DNA of 64,000 nt from Candidatus Eremiobacterota bacterium (GTDB taxonomy: Bacteria; Vulcanimicrobiota; Vulcanimicrobiia; Vulcanimicrobiales; Vulcanimicrobiaceae). Below, piece by piece: positions 8,609 to 17,327 of the stretch. How positions within the stretch are numbered: position 1 is the stretch's first letter; each line of letters opens with the position of its first letter. The stretch spans positions 965,300-1,029,299 of the forward strand of contig JAFAYE010000001.1 in NCBI GenBank assembly GCA_019240525.1, read 5' to 3'. The notes under the pieces are model-generated. The model saw only the letters and a list, made by a program, of their open reading frames with translations, searched no databases and was not told where the DNA came from. Position numbers and translations under genes: made by a program.

Positions 8609-9897
8609 CGCAGCGCAATTCCAGCGGTCATCTGATCCTGGGGGAGATCGGCGCCGAGCGGCTCGCCGACGAATACGGCACGCCCCTGCTGGTCATCGAT
8701 CTCGACGTCGTCGACGCGGCCGTCGAGAGCCTGTCGCGCTGCGCGCCTGCCGGCGAGCTCGAGATATGCTACGCTGCGAAGGCCTTCGCCACGATCGAGT
8801 TTTTTCGGCATCTTAAAGCCCTGCCGATCGGGCTCGACGTCTGCTCGCTCGGCGAACTCGTTACCGCAGAGCGAGCGAACATCGCGCCCGAGCGGCTAAC
8901 CTTGCACGGAGCGGGGAAGAGCGATGCGGAGCTGCGCGCCGCATGCGACGCTCGCGTCGGCTTGATCGTCGTCGACGGGATCGAGGAGCTCGAGCGACTG
9001 GCTAGATTGGCACGCGACACCGGCGCGCGCGTGAACGCGATTTTGCGGCTCAACGTCGGCATTGAGGCGCGCACGCACGCGTTCGTGCGAACCGGCGGCG
9101 ATGACACCAAGTTCGGCATTCATCCGCGCGACGAAACCGCCGCGATCGCGATTCTGCAAGAACATCCTGGGCTGTTCTTTGCGGGCGTTCACGCGCACCT
9201 CGGCTCCCAAATTTTTCAACGCGACGCGTACGTCGCCCACGCACGAGCGCTTGTCGAAGCGGCCGCGCGCTTCGCCGCGGCTGGCTTGAACGCGCAGCGT
9301 ATCGTCGTCGGTGGCGGCTTCGGTGTGGGAACCCATCCCAACGCGGAATCGCTCGACATTCCGGCCACGCTCGGGGCAATGCTCGAGGTTCTGCGTGCGG
9401 GCGCGCGCGAACATCGTTTCCCCGTTCCGCTTTTGGGAATCGAACCGGGTCGCGCAATCGTCGCGCGCGCCGGCACGACGCTGTACCGAGTTCTCGCGGT
9501 CAAACGCCAATCCGAACGAATCTTCGTCATCGTTGACGGTGGCATCGCTGAAAATCCCCGCCCCGCGCTCTATGGCGCACGCCATCACGTCGTCGCCGGC
9601 CGCCTTCATTCAACCGCCACCGAGCCGATGACGCTCTGCGGACGCTCGTGCGAAAACGACGAACTCGGCACCGTCGCGCTTCCAACCGATATCCGCAGCG
9701 GCGATCTCTTAGCGATGTACGCTACCGGCGCATACACCTATAGCATGGCAGGAAACTACAACCGCTTTCCGCGGCCCGCCGTTGTCGGCGTCGCCGGCGG
9801 TTCGCAGCGGCTGCTCGCTCGGCGCGAGAGCCTCGACGACGTGCTTCGCAACGACGTCGAGCCAGTTGAATCCGACCGGGCTCGAGCGGCGTTCTAA
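8602..9897 (+). CDS. lysA: Diaminopimelate decarboxylase (start codon unresolved)
   Basis: A roughly 430-residue fold-III PLP decarboxylase that makes L-lysine from meso-diaminopimelate. Motifs: the PLP lysine in CYAAKAF, HAHLGSQIF, VVGGGFGVG, GIEPGRAIVA, RSCENDEL(G) with the substrate-facing Cys, and TGAYTYSMAGNYN near the end. The family usually begins just before the GHLILGEIGAERLA segment found here at 8626-8665. There is no ATG, GTG or TTG in frame between that point and GTG codons at 8464/8467, which would add about 46 Arg-rich residues inside manA. I set the left end at an ATT at 8602, overlapping the manA stop; this is a guess and could also be a sequence error. Confidence 0.87.
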   Translation: MLTQRNSSGHLILGEIGAERLADEYGTPLLVIDLDVVDAAVESLSRCAPAGELEICYAAKAFATIEFFRHLKALPIGLDVCSLGELVTAERANIAPERLTLHGAGKSDAELRAACDARVGLIVVDGIEELERLARLARDTGARVNAILRLNVGIEARTHAFVRTGGDDTKFGIHPRDETAAIAILQEHPGLFFAGVHAHLGSQIFQRDAYVAHARALVEAAARFAAAGLNAQRIVVGGGFGVGTHPNAESLDIPATLGAMLEVLRAGAREHRFPVPLLGIEPGRAIVARAGTTLYRVLAVKRQSERIFVIVDGGIAENPRPALYGARHHVVAGRLHSTATEPMTLCGRSCENDELGTVALPTDIRSGDLLAMYATGAYTYSMAGNYNRFPRPAVVGVAGGSQRLLARRESLDDVLRNDVEPVESDRARAAF

Positions 9898-9903
9898 GAA
9901 CGT

Positions 9904-10389
9904 ATGGGTACACAAAAGGCAATCTTTGCGGCCGGCTGTTTCTGGGGCGTCGAAGACGCCTTCCGCCGGGTTGACGGCGTCATCGACGCCGTGTCAGGCT
10001 ACACCGGCGGCCACCTCGAAAACCCCAACTACCGCCAAGTTTGCAGCCACGACACCGGTCACGCCGAAGCCGTCGAAGTAACCTTCGACCCGCAACGCGT
10101 TACCTATGAATCGCTGCTCGACGTTTTCTGGCAACTCCACGACCCGACCCAGCTCAACCGGCAGGGGCCGGACGTCGGCGATCAGTACCGCTCGGCGATC
10201 TTCACCCACGACCAGGAGCAAGAGCGCGCCGCGATTGCGTCGCGAGATCGGGAGCAGCCCCATCATTCACGTCCGATCGTCACCCAAATTCTACCCGCCT
10301 CGCGTTTCTGGCCGGCTGAAGATTACCACCAGCGCTATTTCGAAAAGAACGGCGGCGCGTGTCACATCGCACCGGCGGGTCGCCGATGA
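9904..10389 (+). CDS. msrA: Peptide methionine sulfoxide reductase A
   Basis: A 161-residue cytosolic enzyme that reduces the S-epimer of methionine sulfoxide in proteins. The catalytic GCFWG is at residues 11-15, with SGYTGGH and the conserved [20 protein letters not shown] segment following. There is no signal peptide. The stop codon overlaps the ATG of msrB (ATGA), so the two repair enzymes are co-translated. Six bases separate it from lysA. Confidence 0.95.
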   Translation: MGTQKAIFAAGCFWGVEDAFRRVDGVIDAVSGYTGGHLENPNYRQVCSHDTGHAEAVEVTFDPQRVTYESLLDVFWQLHDPTQLNRQGPDVGDQYRSAIFTHDQEQERAAIASRDREQPHHSRPIVTQILPASRFWPAEDYHQRYFEKNGGACHIAPAGRR

Positions 10390-10868
10390 AGCGCGCGCAG
10401 TTCGTCGCCACCGCTGCCGGCACAGCACTTTGCGCCGCCGTTCTCTCGATGCGCCGTTCGCCCGCCGCGCAGGCTTACGAGGTTACGCACAGCGATGCTC
10501 AATGGCGCGCCATGCTGGGAGCCGATCGCTACGACATTTTACGACAAGGCGGGACCGAAGCGCCGTTCTCGAGTCCGCTTATCAAAGAGTCGCGCGCGGG
10601 AACGTATCGCTGCGCCGGCTGCGATCTCGCGCTCTTTTCTTCAACGAACAAGTATGATAGCGGCGACGGCTGGCCGTCGTTTTGGGACGTACTCCACAAT
10701 GCGACCCGGACGCAAAGCGACTTCGCACTGGCGGAGGAGCGAACGGAGGTACATTGCCGCCGTTGCGGTGGCCATCTCGGCCACATTTTCGACGATGGTC
10801 CGACGCCGACGCATCTGCGTTACTGCATTGATGGCCTCGCGCTTCGCTTCGTGCCGGGTGTCGCCTAA
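10386..10868 (+). CDS. msrB: Exported peptide methionine sulfoxide reductase B
   Basis: A 160-residue MsrB that reduces the R-epimer of methionine sulfoxide. The two zinc-binding CxxC pairs (CAGC and CRRC) and the catalytic cysteine in [12 protein letters not shown] are present. The usual resolving Cys of the SGCGWPSF segment is replaced: this protein has SGDGWPSF, so regeneration probably uses another thiol or direct thioredoxin. Residues 1-30 form a signal peptide, starting KRAQF and ending at an AQA cleavage-like site, with a weak twin-arginine flavour. The pair thus has a cytosolic MsrA with an exported MsrB, which is inferred from the leader only. The start is the ATG overlapping the msrA stop. 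Confidence 0.9.
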   Translation: MKRAQFVATAAGTALCAAVLSMRRSPAAQAYEVTHSDAQWRAMLGADRYDILRQGGTEAPFSSPLIKESRAGTYRCAGCDLALFSSTNKYDSGDGWPSFWDVLHNATRTQSDFALAEERTEVHCRRCGGHLGHIFDDGPTPTHLRYCIDGLALRFVPGVA

Positions 10869-10896
10869 CGCGCGTTGCTCGACGCCGTTCAGGCGG

Positions 10897-11820
10897 CTAT
10901 GCGAGATTTGACGCGCTATCGGTGCTGACGACGCGATAGCGCCGGGGGAGCCGCCGGCCGGCAAACTCGGCCATTGCCGCGAGTTGGCGCATGAGTCGCT
11001 CGAACTGCGCGCAGTTGAGCGACTGCGCGCCATCCGAGAGCGCGTTTGCCGGATCCGGATGGACCTCGATCAGTAGTCCGTGTGCGCCCGCGGCAACGCT
11101 CGCCAAGGCAGTCGGAGGCACCAAACGCGCGATGCCGACGGCGTGCGAAGGATCGACGATCACCGGTAGATGGGTCATCTCCTCGAGCAACGGCACGACG
11201 GAAATGTCGAGCAGATTGCGCGTCGCCACATCGAACGAACGCACGCCGCGCTCGCAAAGAACGACGCTCTCGTTGCCGCCGACCAGAATGTATTCGGCGG
11301 CGAGTAACCATTCTTGGACCGTTGCCGAAAGCCCACGCTTGAGCAGGACCGGTATCCGCATCGCACCGACCTCGCGCAGCAGCGAAAAGTTTTGCATGTT
11401 GCGCGCGCCGATTTGCAGCATGTCGGCATAGGTCGCGACCTTCTCGACATCGCGTGGGTCCATGACCTCGGTCACGACGCCCAAACCATGCCGGTCGCCG
11501 GCATAACGCAGCATCTTGAGCGCCTCTTCGCCAAGGCCTTGAAACGAATAGGGCGACGTCCGCGGCTTATATGCGCCACCACGTAACACGTTTGCGCCCG
11601 CCGCGGCAACGGCGCGCGCCGCTTGTTCGAGTTGTTCGGCCGATTCAACGCCGCAGGGACCGGCGCAGATGGCGAGCTCGTCGCCGCCAAAGGTCGCGCC
11701 GCTACGTAACTTCACGACCGTTCGTTCGCCGCGAGCGTCGCGGCGAACGAGCCGGTACGATTGCGGTACGTTGACTCCGCGTTCCACCCGCCCGGCTTCG
11801 ACATGCCGACAGCGCTTCAT
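10897..11820 (-). CDS. aroF: 3-deoxy-7-phosphoheptulonate synthase (AroF/AroA-beta type)
   Basis: A 307-residue DAHP synthase, the entry enzyme of the shikimate pathway, condensing erythrose-4-phosphate with phosphoenolpyruvate. Landmarks: AGPCGVES, the substrate-binding KPRTSPYSFQG, LKRG, the DPSH motif with metal-ligand His, and EVHPDP. Residues 1-40 may be a short ferredoxin-like remnant. It is read divergently, 45 bases from the ketoacyl synthase gene that opens the putative cyclohexanecarboxyl-CoA cassette, a shikimate-consuming pathway. It could equally be the housekeeping copy. It converges with msrB at its 3' end. Confidence 0.93.
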   Translation of the reverse strand: MKRCRHVEAGRVERGVNVPQSYRLVRRDARGERTVVKLRSGATFGGDELAICAGPCGVESAEQLEQAARAVAAAGANVLRGGAYKPRTSPYSFQGLGEEALKMLRYAGDRHGLGVVTEVMDPRDVEKVATYADMLQIGARNMQNFSLLREVGAMRIPVLLKRGLSATVQEWLLAAEYILVGGNESVVLCERGVRSFDVATRNLLDISVVPLLEEMTHLPVIVDPSHAVGIARLVPPTALASVAAGAHGLLIEVHPDPANALSDGAQSLNCAQFERLMRQLAAMAEFAGRRLPRRYRVVSTDSASNLA

Positions 11821-11865
11821 CCTCTCGACACTACCAACGAGGAGGCCGCCCGTATCGAGGCATGA

Positions 11866-13083
11866 ATGAGACCTTCAATGGAGCAGGTTGCCGTCACGGG
11901 ACTTGGAATCGTGTCGCCCCTCGGCAACACCACCGAGCTGTTTTGGCGCAATCTTCTCGACGGGAAACGCGCAATAGCGCCAATGGCCGCGGACGCGCGC
12001 GTTTCAGGAAACACTTTTTGGGCGGCGGTGGGTGATGATTTTCTCGACGAGAGTTTGTTGCCACGCGCCGCATTGCGCAATACCGATCGGTTCACACAAT
12101 ACGCAATGGCCGCAACGGCCGAGGCGCTCGATAGCGCGCGATTGACGCCGCCGCACGGCACCGCCGTCGTTCTCGGAAACACGATGGGCGGGTTCCCGCT
12201 CGTCGCCGAGTCACAGACGCGCTTTCTTGACGGAGCGCGCCAGGTCACTCCGAAACTGATGGCACTCGTCATTCCGAATATGGCGAGCGCCTCGATCGCG
12301 ATGCATTGGAAGCTTCACGGCCCGCAATTGGCGATCAGCACGGCCTGCGCCTCATCGCTCGATGCAATCGGTTTGGCCGCCGGCATGATCGAGCGCGGCG
12401 AGATCGAGGCCGCGATTACCGGTGGGAGCGAAACGCTGCTCAGCCCGCTCGTCTACGAAAGCCTCGTCCGCGCCGGCGCCCTCTCGCGCAACGACGACGT
12501 TACCTTGGCCTCCCGCCCCTTCGATGTCGATCGCGATGGTTTCGTAATGGGCGACGGTGCGGGCGTTCTCGTTCTCGAGCGCGTTGAGAGCGCGCAGGCG
12601 CGCGGCGTGCCAATTCTCGCTCGCATTCGCGGATACGGTTCGGTCGCCGATGCCTATCACATCACTTCGCCCGACCCGTCGGCGCGCTACGAAGTACGAG
12701 CGATGCGCGACGCCCTCGAACGATCCGGAGAGGCCGGCGATGAATGTCAGGTCGTTTACGCGCATGCAACCGGTACGATCGTGGGCGATGCGGCCGAGGC
12801 GAAAGCGATTGACGAGATTTACAGCGCCCGTCCCGCGATCGTCACGTCCATCAAGGGCCATCTGGGACACAGCATGGCAAGCTCCGGTGCGATGTGCGCG
12901 ATCGCGGGCATCAGAGGCATGCTCGAAGGCCGAATACCGCCGACGATCGGAACGCAGCGCGTCGATCGGCAAACGCGCTTCGATTTGGTGACCCGTGAAC
13001 CGCGCGTTCACCGCTATACGGCGATTCAAGTCAATGCTTTTGGCTTCGGCGGACAGAACGCGTCGCTGATTCTCTCCCGGTAA
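11866..13083 (+). CDS. Beta-ketoacyl-ACP synthase, FabF/KAS-II family
   Basis: A 405-residue condensing enzyme with the thiolase fold. The catalytic triad is visible: nucleophile Cys161 in STACASSLDAI, His in the HATGT segment and His in KGHLGHSMASS, as in elongating KAS I/II enzymes and polyketide ketosynthases rather than FabH-type initiators. It is the first gene of the five-gene cassette, 48 bases before the likely start of the next gene, with no ACP or acyltransferase beside it. It may extend an unusual starter or simply be an elongation KAS captured by the operon. An in-frame ATG at 11878 is an equally good start. Confidence 0.85.
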   Translation: MRPSMEQVAVTGLGIVSPLGNTTELFWRNLLDGKRAIAPMAADARVSGNTFWAAVGDDFLDESLLPRAALRNTDRFTQYAMAATAEALDSARLTPPHGTAVVLGNTMGGFPLVAESQTRFLDGARQVTPKLMALVIPNMASASIAMHWKLHGPQLAISTACASSLDAIGLAAGMIERGEIEAAITGGSETLLSPLVYESLVRAGALSRNDDVTLASRPFDVDRDGFVMGDGAGVLVLERVESAQARGVPILARIRGYGSVADAYHITSPDPSARYEVRAMRDALERSGEAGDECQVVYAHATGTIVGDAAEAKAIDEIYSARPAIVTSIKGHLGHSMASSGAMCAIAGIRGMLEGRIPPTIGTQRVDRQTRFDLVTREPRVHRYTAIQVNAFGFGGQNASLILSR

Positions 13084-13131
13084 CCCTGGGCAGGGCGCAT
13101 TTGATTGCGTTCGGAAGATGAGGTACGTCCC

Positions 13132-16100
13132 GTGAATCTTCTTGTCAAGGGTACGAGCGGGCCGCTGGCCGGCGAGGTCGTCGTTCCGAATTCAAAATAT
13201 CACGCGCACCGCGCGCTGATCTTGGCCTCACTTGCGCCGGGAACCAGCCGGATTCGTGGACTATCGGACGCACGCCACGTCCAGTTCACAATGGACGTTC
13301 TGCGCGCGCTCGGTACGAAGATCGAGGTCGACGATCAAACGCTGCTCGTGACGGGCGGTCCGTACCATGTGAAGCGCAAAGTCGTTTCGGTCGGAAGTTC
13401 GGGCTCGACGCTCTATTTCATGATTGGTCTGGCCGCGCTGGCCGACGCACCGATCACGCTGACGGCACAAAAATACTTTCAGCGCCGGCCAGTCGGGCCA
13501 CTCCTTGAAGCGCTCGCGCAACTGGGCGTCCGATTCGAATCGTCGAACGGCTGCCCGCCGATCGCGATTACTCCAGGCAAACCGCGCGGCGGCCGCATCG
13601 TTATTCCAGGAACGCTCTCACAGTGGATTTCCGGCCTGCTTTTACTCGCTCCGTTTGCGCGTATGCGAACGGTCATCGAGGTCGAAGGCGAACTTAACGA
13701 ACGCCCCTACATCGAGCTGACCGCCCAGATGATGCGCGCCTTCGATCTACACGTACGAATCGCGCCGGACTGGCGACGCTTCGAAATCGAGCCGGGACAG
13801 CAAGCGCGTCCGGCGACGGTCGAGCTGCCCGCCGACATCGGCTCGGTCGCCTTCGGACTGGCGGTCACAGCGCTGCATCCTTCAAACGTGCTCTTTCGCG
13901 GCCTGCGGACGCTCCCTGGCGAGCTCCCCGATCACCCGGAAGCCGCGTTTATGGAGATCGTGCGCGAAATGGGTCTGCCGATGACGTACGATTCCGATGC
14001 GCGTGCGGTGCGAGTGAAACACGAGGGAATCCAACTTTGCGGGGTGCGGGTCGATTGTCGCGATATCCCCGACATGCTACCGATTTTGTCGACGCTCGGC
14101 ACGTTCGCCCGCGGCGAGACGATTTTAGAGAATATCCGTCACGTGCGCCTTAAGGAATCGGATCGCGTTGCCGCGATGCTGCAGCTCAATCGGATGGGCG
14201 GGCGACTCGAGCTACACGACGATCGCCTCATAGCGCACGGCGTCACGAAACTTTTCGGCACGCATCTCTCCTCGTTCAACGATCACCGCATCCTCATGTC
14301 GCTCGCGGTTGCGGCCTCGCGCGCGCAAGGGCAGAGCACGCTGACGTACCCGCACGCCTATCGCATCTCGTATCCGCGTTTCCTCGAAGCAATGCGCAGT
14401 ATCGGGGTTCCTATGTCGATCTCCAACGCTCCGGGCAACGGCCGGCGCCATTTGGTCGAACGCGCGATGCTCAAGCCCGATCCAGCCGCGCAACTCACGC
14501 TCGACGAGCTTCTCCGGCGTCACGCGAGCGAGATGCCGCTCGAGCTCGCGGTCGTCGAGACGCGGGACGGGAACGACGCAACCTTAACTTGGCAGGAGCT
14601 ACTCGATCGCGTGGAACGCACGGCAACGCTGCTCCTGCAGCTCGGCGTCCGCGCCGGGGAGTGCGTCGCCTACCAGCTTCCCAACTGCTTGGAGTTTGTG
14701 GTCGTTTCGCTTGCAACACTGCGCGTCGGGGGCGTCTGCTGCCCGCTCATGCCGATCTTTCGCGAGCGCGAGGTCGCGTTCTCGCTCCGCCGTTCCGGGG
14801 CGCGCGTGCTTATCGTCCCCGACGAAGCCCGCGGCCGACGCCACGCCGACGAGATCGCATCGCTGCTCAGTGAGGCGTCGATCTTCAGCGGTGAGCTTCC
14901 GCTGCGTTTGGAGCACGTGATCGTTTCCTCGAGCGGACGCCACTTAGGGCCGCTTCCGAGCGCCAACGATTACGATAGCTCGGTGCATTGGCTTCGATTG
15001 CAAGAAGCGCTGCAAGACGTCCGTGTTGATACAAAGGCGCTCGAGGCACGCCGGAGCAAACCCGATGCGGTCGCGCAGCTTCTCTTCACCTCGGGAACGT
15101 CCGGCGAGCCCAAAGGCGTGCTGCATCGCAACGACGTTTTGATGCGGGCTGCCGCAATGGAAGTCGAACACATCGGCCTCAACGCGAGCGATCGCATTTT
15201 CGTTCCGTCGCCGCTGGCTCATCAGACGGGCTTTCTGTACGGGATGTGGCTGGCGATTCTGATGGGCGTTCCGCAGATCGTCCAGCCCGTCTGGAATCCG
15301 GCGCGGGCGCTGCGCGCGCTCAACGATTGGGACGGCACCTTCGTACAGGCCGCTACGCCCTTCTTGGCCGACCTCGTCGCCGCCGTCGAGCAAGGCGAAC
15401 GTCCGCCGGCGGCGCTGCGAATCTTCGTGGCAACCGGCGCGGCGGTACCGCGCGGATTGGCCGAACGTGCAACGCGCATTTTGGGCACCGCGGTCTGCGG
15501 CGCGTGGGGAACGACCGAATCGTGTCTTGGGTCGCTCGCCGCCCCCAATGACGAAGCGGCAAAGGTATGGGGAACCGACGGACGCGCCTTGCGCGGGATT
15601 CATTTACGCATTACCGACTCGCAGGGGCGCGTGCTGCCCCCCGGCGAGGAAGGGCACTTCGAGGTAAAGTCGCCGACGATGTTCGAGGGTTACGTCGATC
15701 GTCCGGAATGGACCGCAGCGGCCTTTACCGCGGACGGCTGGTTTCGAACCGGCGATCTCGGCGTCATGGACGAGTCGGGCTACGTTCGCATCACGGGTCG
15801 CGTTCGCGACGTCATCAATCGCGGCGGTGAGAAAATTCCCGTCGCCGAAGTCGAGCAGCTCTTGAGCGATCACCCCGCCGTTGCAGAGATCGCGATCGTT
15901 GCGATGCCCGATCCGCGGTTGGGCGAGCGCGCTTGCGCCTTTGTGGTGCTGCGTGGTGGCGCGACGCTCGGCTTCGAACGAATGCAACATTACCTCGATG
16001 CCTGCCAGGTCGCCAAACAATACTGGCCCGAGCGGCTCGAGATCATCGGCGACCTTCCGCGCACTCCGTCGGGCAAGGTTCAAAAGTACGTACTACGCGA

Positions 16101-16152
16101 GCGCGCGCGGACGTTGCGGCCGCACGAACGCGTCAAGGAATCGATCTCGTGA
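13132..16152 (+). CDS. EPSP-synthase-like domain fused to CoA ligase; probable shikimate-activating enzyme
   Basis: A 1006-residue fusion. Residues 1-435 have the EPSP synthase (AroA) fold: SKYHAHRAL at 21-29, RRPVGPL, LSQWISGLLL, RLKESDR and FNDHR. Residues equivalent to E. coli Lys22, Arg27, Asp313, Glu341, Arg344 and Arg386 are kept, but Arg100 is Tyr95, Ser23 is Tyr and Lys411 is Ile, so the phosphoenolpyruvate site looks altered. Residues about 470-1000 are an AMP-forming acyl-CoA synthetase: TSGTSGEPKGVL, WGTTES, GWFRTGDLG and the C-terminal catalytic Lys in PSGKVQKYVL. The inferred job is activation of shikimate or a derivative to a CoA thioester with an EPSP-like elimination. GTG 13132 has a GAGG site upstream. 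The stop overlaps the next gene. Confidence 0.85.
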   Translation: MNLLVKGTSGPLAGEVVVPNSKYHAHRALILASLAPGTSRIRGLSDARHVQFTMDVLRALGTKIEVDDQTLLVTGGPYHVKRKVVSVGSSGSTLYFMIGLAALADAPITLTAQKYFQRRPVGPLLEALAQLGVRFESSNGCPPIAITPGKPRGGRIVIPGTLSQWISGLLLLAPFARMRTVIEVEGELNERPYIELTAQMMRAFDLHVRIAPDWRRFEIEPGQQARPATVELPADIGSVAFGLAVTALHPSNVLFRGLRTLPGELPDHPEAAFMEIVREMGLPMTYDSDARAVRVKHEGIQLCGVRVDCRDIPDMLPILSTLGTFARGETILENIRHVRLKESDRVAAMLQLNRMGGRLELHDDRLIAHGVTKLFGTHLSSFNDHRILMSLAVAASRAQGQSTLTYPHAYRISYPRFLEAMRSIGVPMSISNAPGNGRRHLVERAMLKPDPAAQLTLDELLRRHASEMPLELAVVETRDGNDATLTWQELLDRVERTATLLLQLGVRAGECVAYQLPNCLEFVVVSLATLRVGGVCCPLMPIFREREVAFSLRRSGARVLIVPDEARGRRHADEIASLLSEASIFSGELPLRLEHVIVSSSGRHLGPLPSANDYDSSVHWLRLQEALQDVRVDTKALEARRSKPDAVAQLLFTSGTSGEPKGVLHRNDVLMRAAAMEVEHIGLNASDRIFVPSPLAHQTGFLYGMWLAILMGVPQIVQPVWNPARALRALNDWDGTFVQAATPFLADLVAAVEQGERPPAALRIFVATGAAVPRGLAERATRILGTAVCGAWGTTESCLGSLAAPNDEAAKVWGTDGRALRGIHLRITDSQGRVLPPGEEGHFEVKSPTMFEGYVDRPEWTAAAFTADGWFRTGDLGVMDESGYVRITGRVRDVINRGGEKIPVAEVEQLLSDHPAVAEIAIVAMPDPRLGERACAFVVLRGGATLGFERMQHYLDACQVAKQYWPERLEIIGDLPRTPSGKVQKYVLRERARTLRPHERVKESIS

Positions 16153-17327
16153 AGCAACTCGATCGCGCCGATCTTGCAGGGGACCAGGCCGATTCCGACT
16201 TCGCCCGACTCAAAGATGAGATCGCGGCTTACGTGGCCGGCCCGGCCGAGGAGTGGGCGCTGCGCATTGAAAGGGAACGTCGCGTTCCGCCCGAGCTATG
16301 GGAGGAACTGCGAGCGCGCGGTTATCTTTCGCTCGCCGCGCCGGTTGCCTATGGAGGGCGTGGAGTACCATTCGTTCGATATCTCGAGCTGATCGAGCTT
16401 TTCTCGATGTCGCACGCGTCGATCCGGATGATCGTGCATGTTGTCAATGGGACGTGGCGCGCGATGGATCGTTTTGCCGGCGAGGACCAGCGTCGCAAGT
16501 TCGTCATCCCCTCCGTCCGCGGCGAAATGAAGATCGCATTCACGTTGACGGAACCGACCGCGGGCACCGGTGCCGATCTGCGCTGCAGCGTCGTTCGCGA
16601 GGGCGATACGTATTATCTGAGCGGCGAAAAACATCTCATCACTTTTGGTACCATTTCCGACTATTGGCTGCTCTTCGCGCGGCTAGCTGGCACGCGCGGG
16701 GCCGACGGGACCCTCGCGCTGCTCGTCGATCGCCGCGCGCCGGGAGCGACGGTCGTCGAGATGGACGAATCGATGGGCGTGCGTGGCACGGATCATGCGC
16801 GGCTGCACTTCGACCGTACCCCCGTTCCGGTCGCGCAGCGGCTCGGCGAGGAGGGACAAGGTTTGGAAGTCGCACTCGGTGGTTTTTTAGTGCCGAGCCG
16901 AATCTCGGTGGCAATGAGCTGCGTCGGATTGGCCAGGCGCGCTCACGAACTCGCGATCGAGTACGCACGCAAGCGCGAAACGTTCGGAAAGAAGCTTGAG
17001 GAACGTCAGGCGATTCGCTTCATGATCGCCGAGAACGCGACCGACATCGAAGCGGCCCGGCAGCTCGTTTTGCATGCCGCGAACGCGTGGGAAACTCAAA
17101 GCCCGCAGGCACCGATGCTCTCCTCGATGTCTAAGCTCCAGGCGGTCGACATGCTCACGCGCGTTACCGACAAGGCCCTGCAGATTCACGGCGGCATCGG
17201 TTTTTGGCAGCCAAACGCAATCGAGCGCGTCTACCGCGACGCGCGGGCGCAGCGATTCGAAGAGGGCACGAACGAAATACAAAAGACGGTCATTGCCCGC
17301 GAGCTGCTCGGCGGAGGGCGCGCATGA
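16149..17327 (+). CDS. Acyl-CoA dehydrogenase family flavoprotein
   Basis: A 392-residue FAD enzyme with the standard three-part acyl-CoA dehydrogenase fold. Seen: [13 protein letters not shown] (substrate and flavin), [21 protein letters not shown] and the catalytic base Glu at about residue 372 in FEEGTNEIQ. It oxidises an acyl-CoA at the alpha-beta bond, or in this setting works on a cyclic acyl-CoA. The GTG start overlaps the stop of the fusion gene (GTGA), so these are co-translated. In the ansatrienin-type cyclohexanecarboxyl-CoA route an acyl-CoA dehydrogenase handles a ring intermediate; that role here is inferred from context. Confidence 0.9.
   Translation: MKQLDRADLAGDQADSDFARLKDEIAAYVAGPAEEWALRIERERRVPPELWEELRARGYLSLAAPVAYGGRGVPFVRYLELIELFSMSHASIRMIVHVVNGTWRAMDRFAGEDQRRKFVIPSVRGEMKIAFTLTEPTAGTGADLRCSVVREGDTYYLSGEKHLITFGTISDYWLLFARLAGTRGADGTLALLVDRRAPGATVVEMDESMGVRGTDHARLHFDRTPVPVAQRLGEEGQGLEVALGGFLVPSRISVAMSCVGLARRAHELAIEYARKRETFGKKLEERQAIRFMIAENATDIEAARQLVLHAANAWETQSPQAPMLSSMSKLQAVDMLTRVTDKALQIHGGIGFWQPNAIERVYRDARAQRFEEGTNEIQKTVIARELLGGGRA

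Noticed and set aside
13132-16152. The EPSP-ligase fusion considered as a missed stop or frameshift
   Set aside because: One open frame runs through the junction without a break, and both halves have intact motifs; no sign of a join error in the bases seen.
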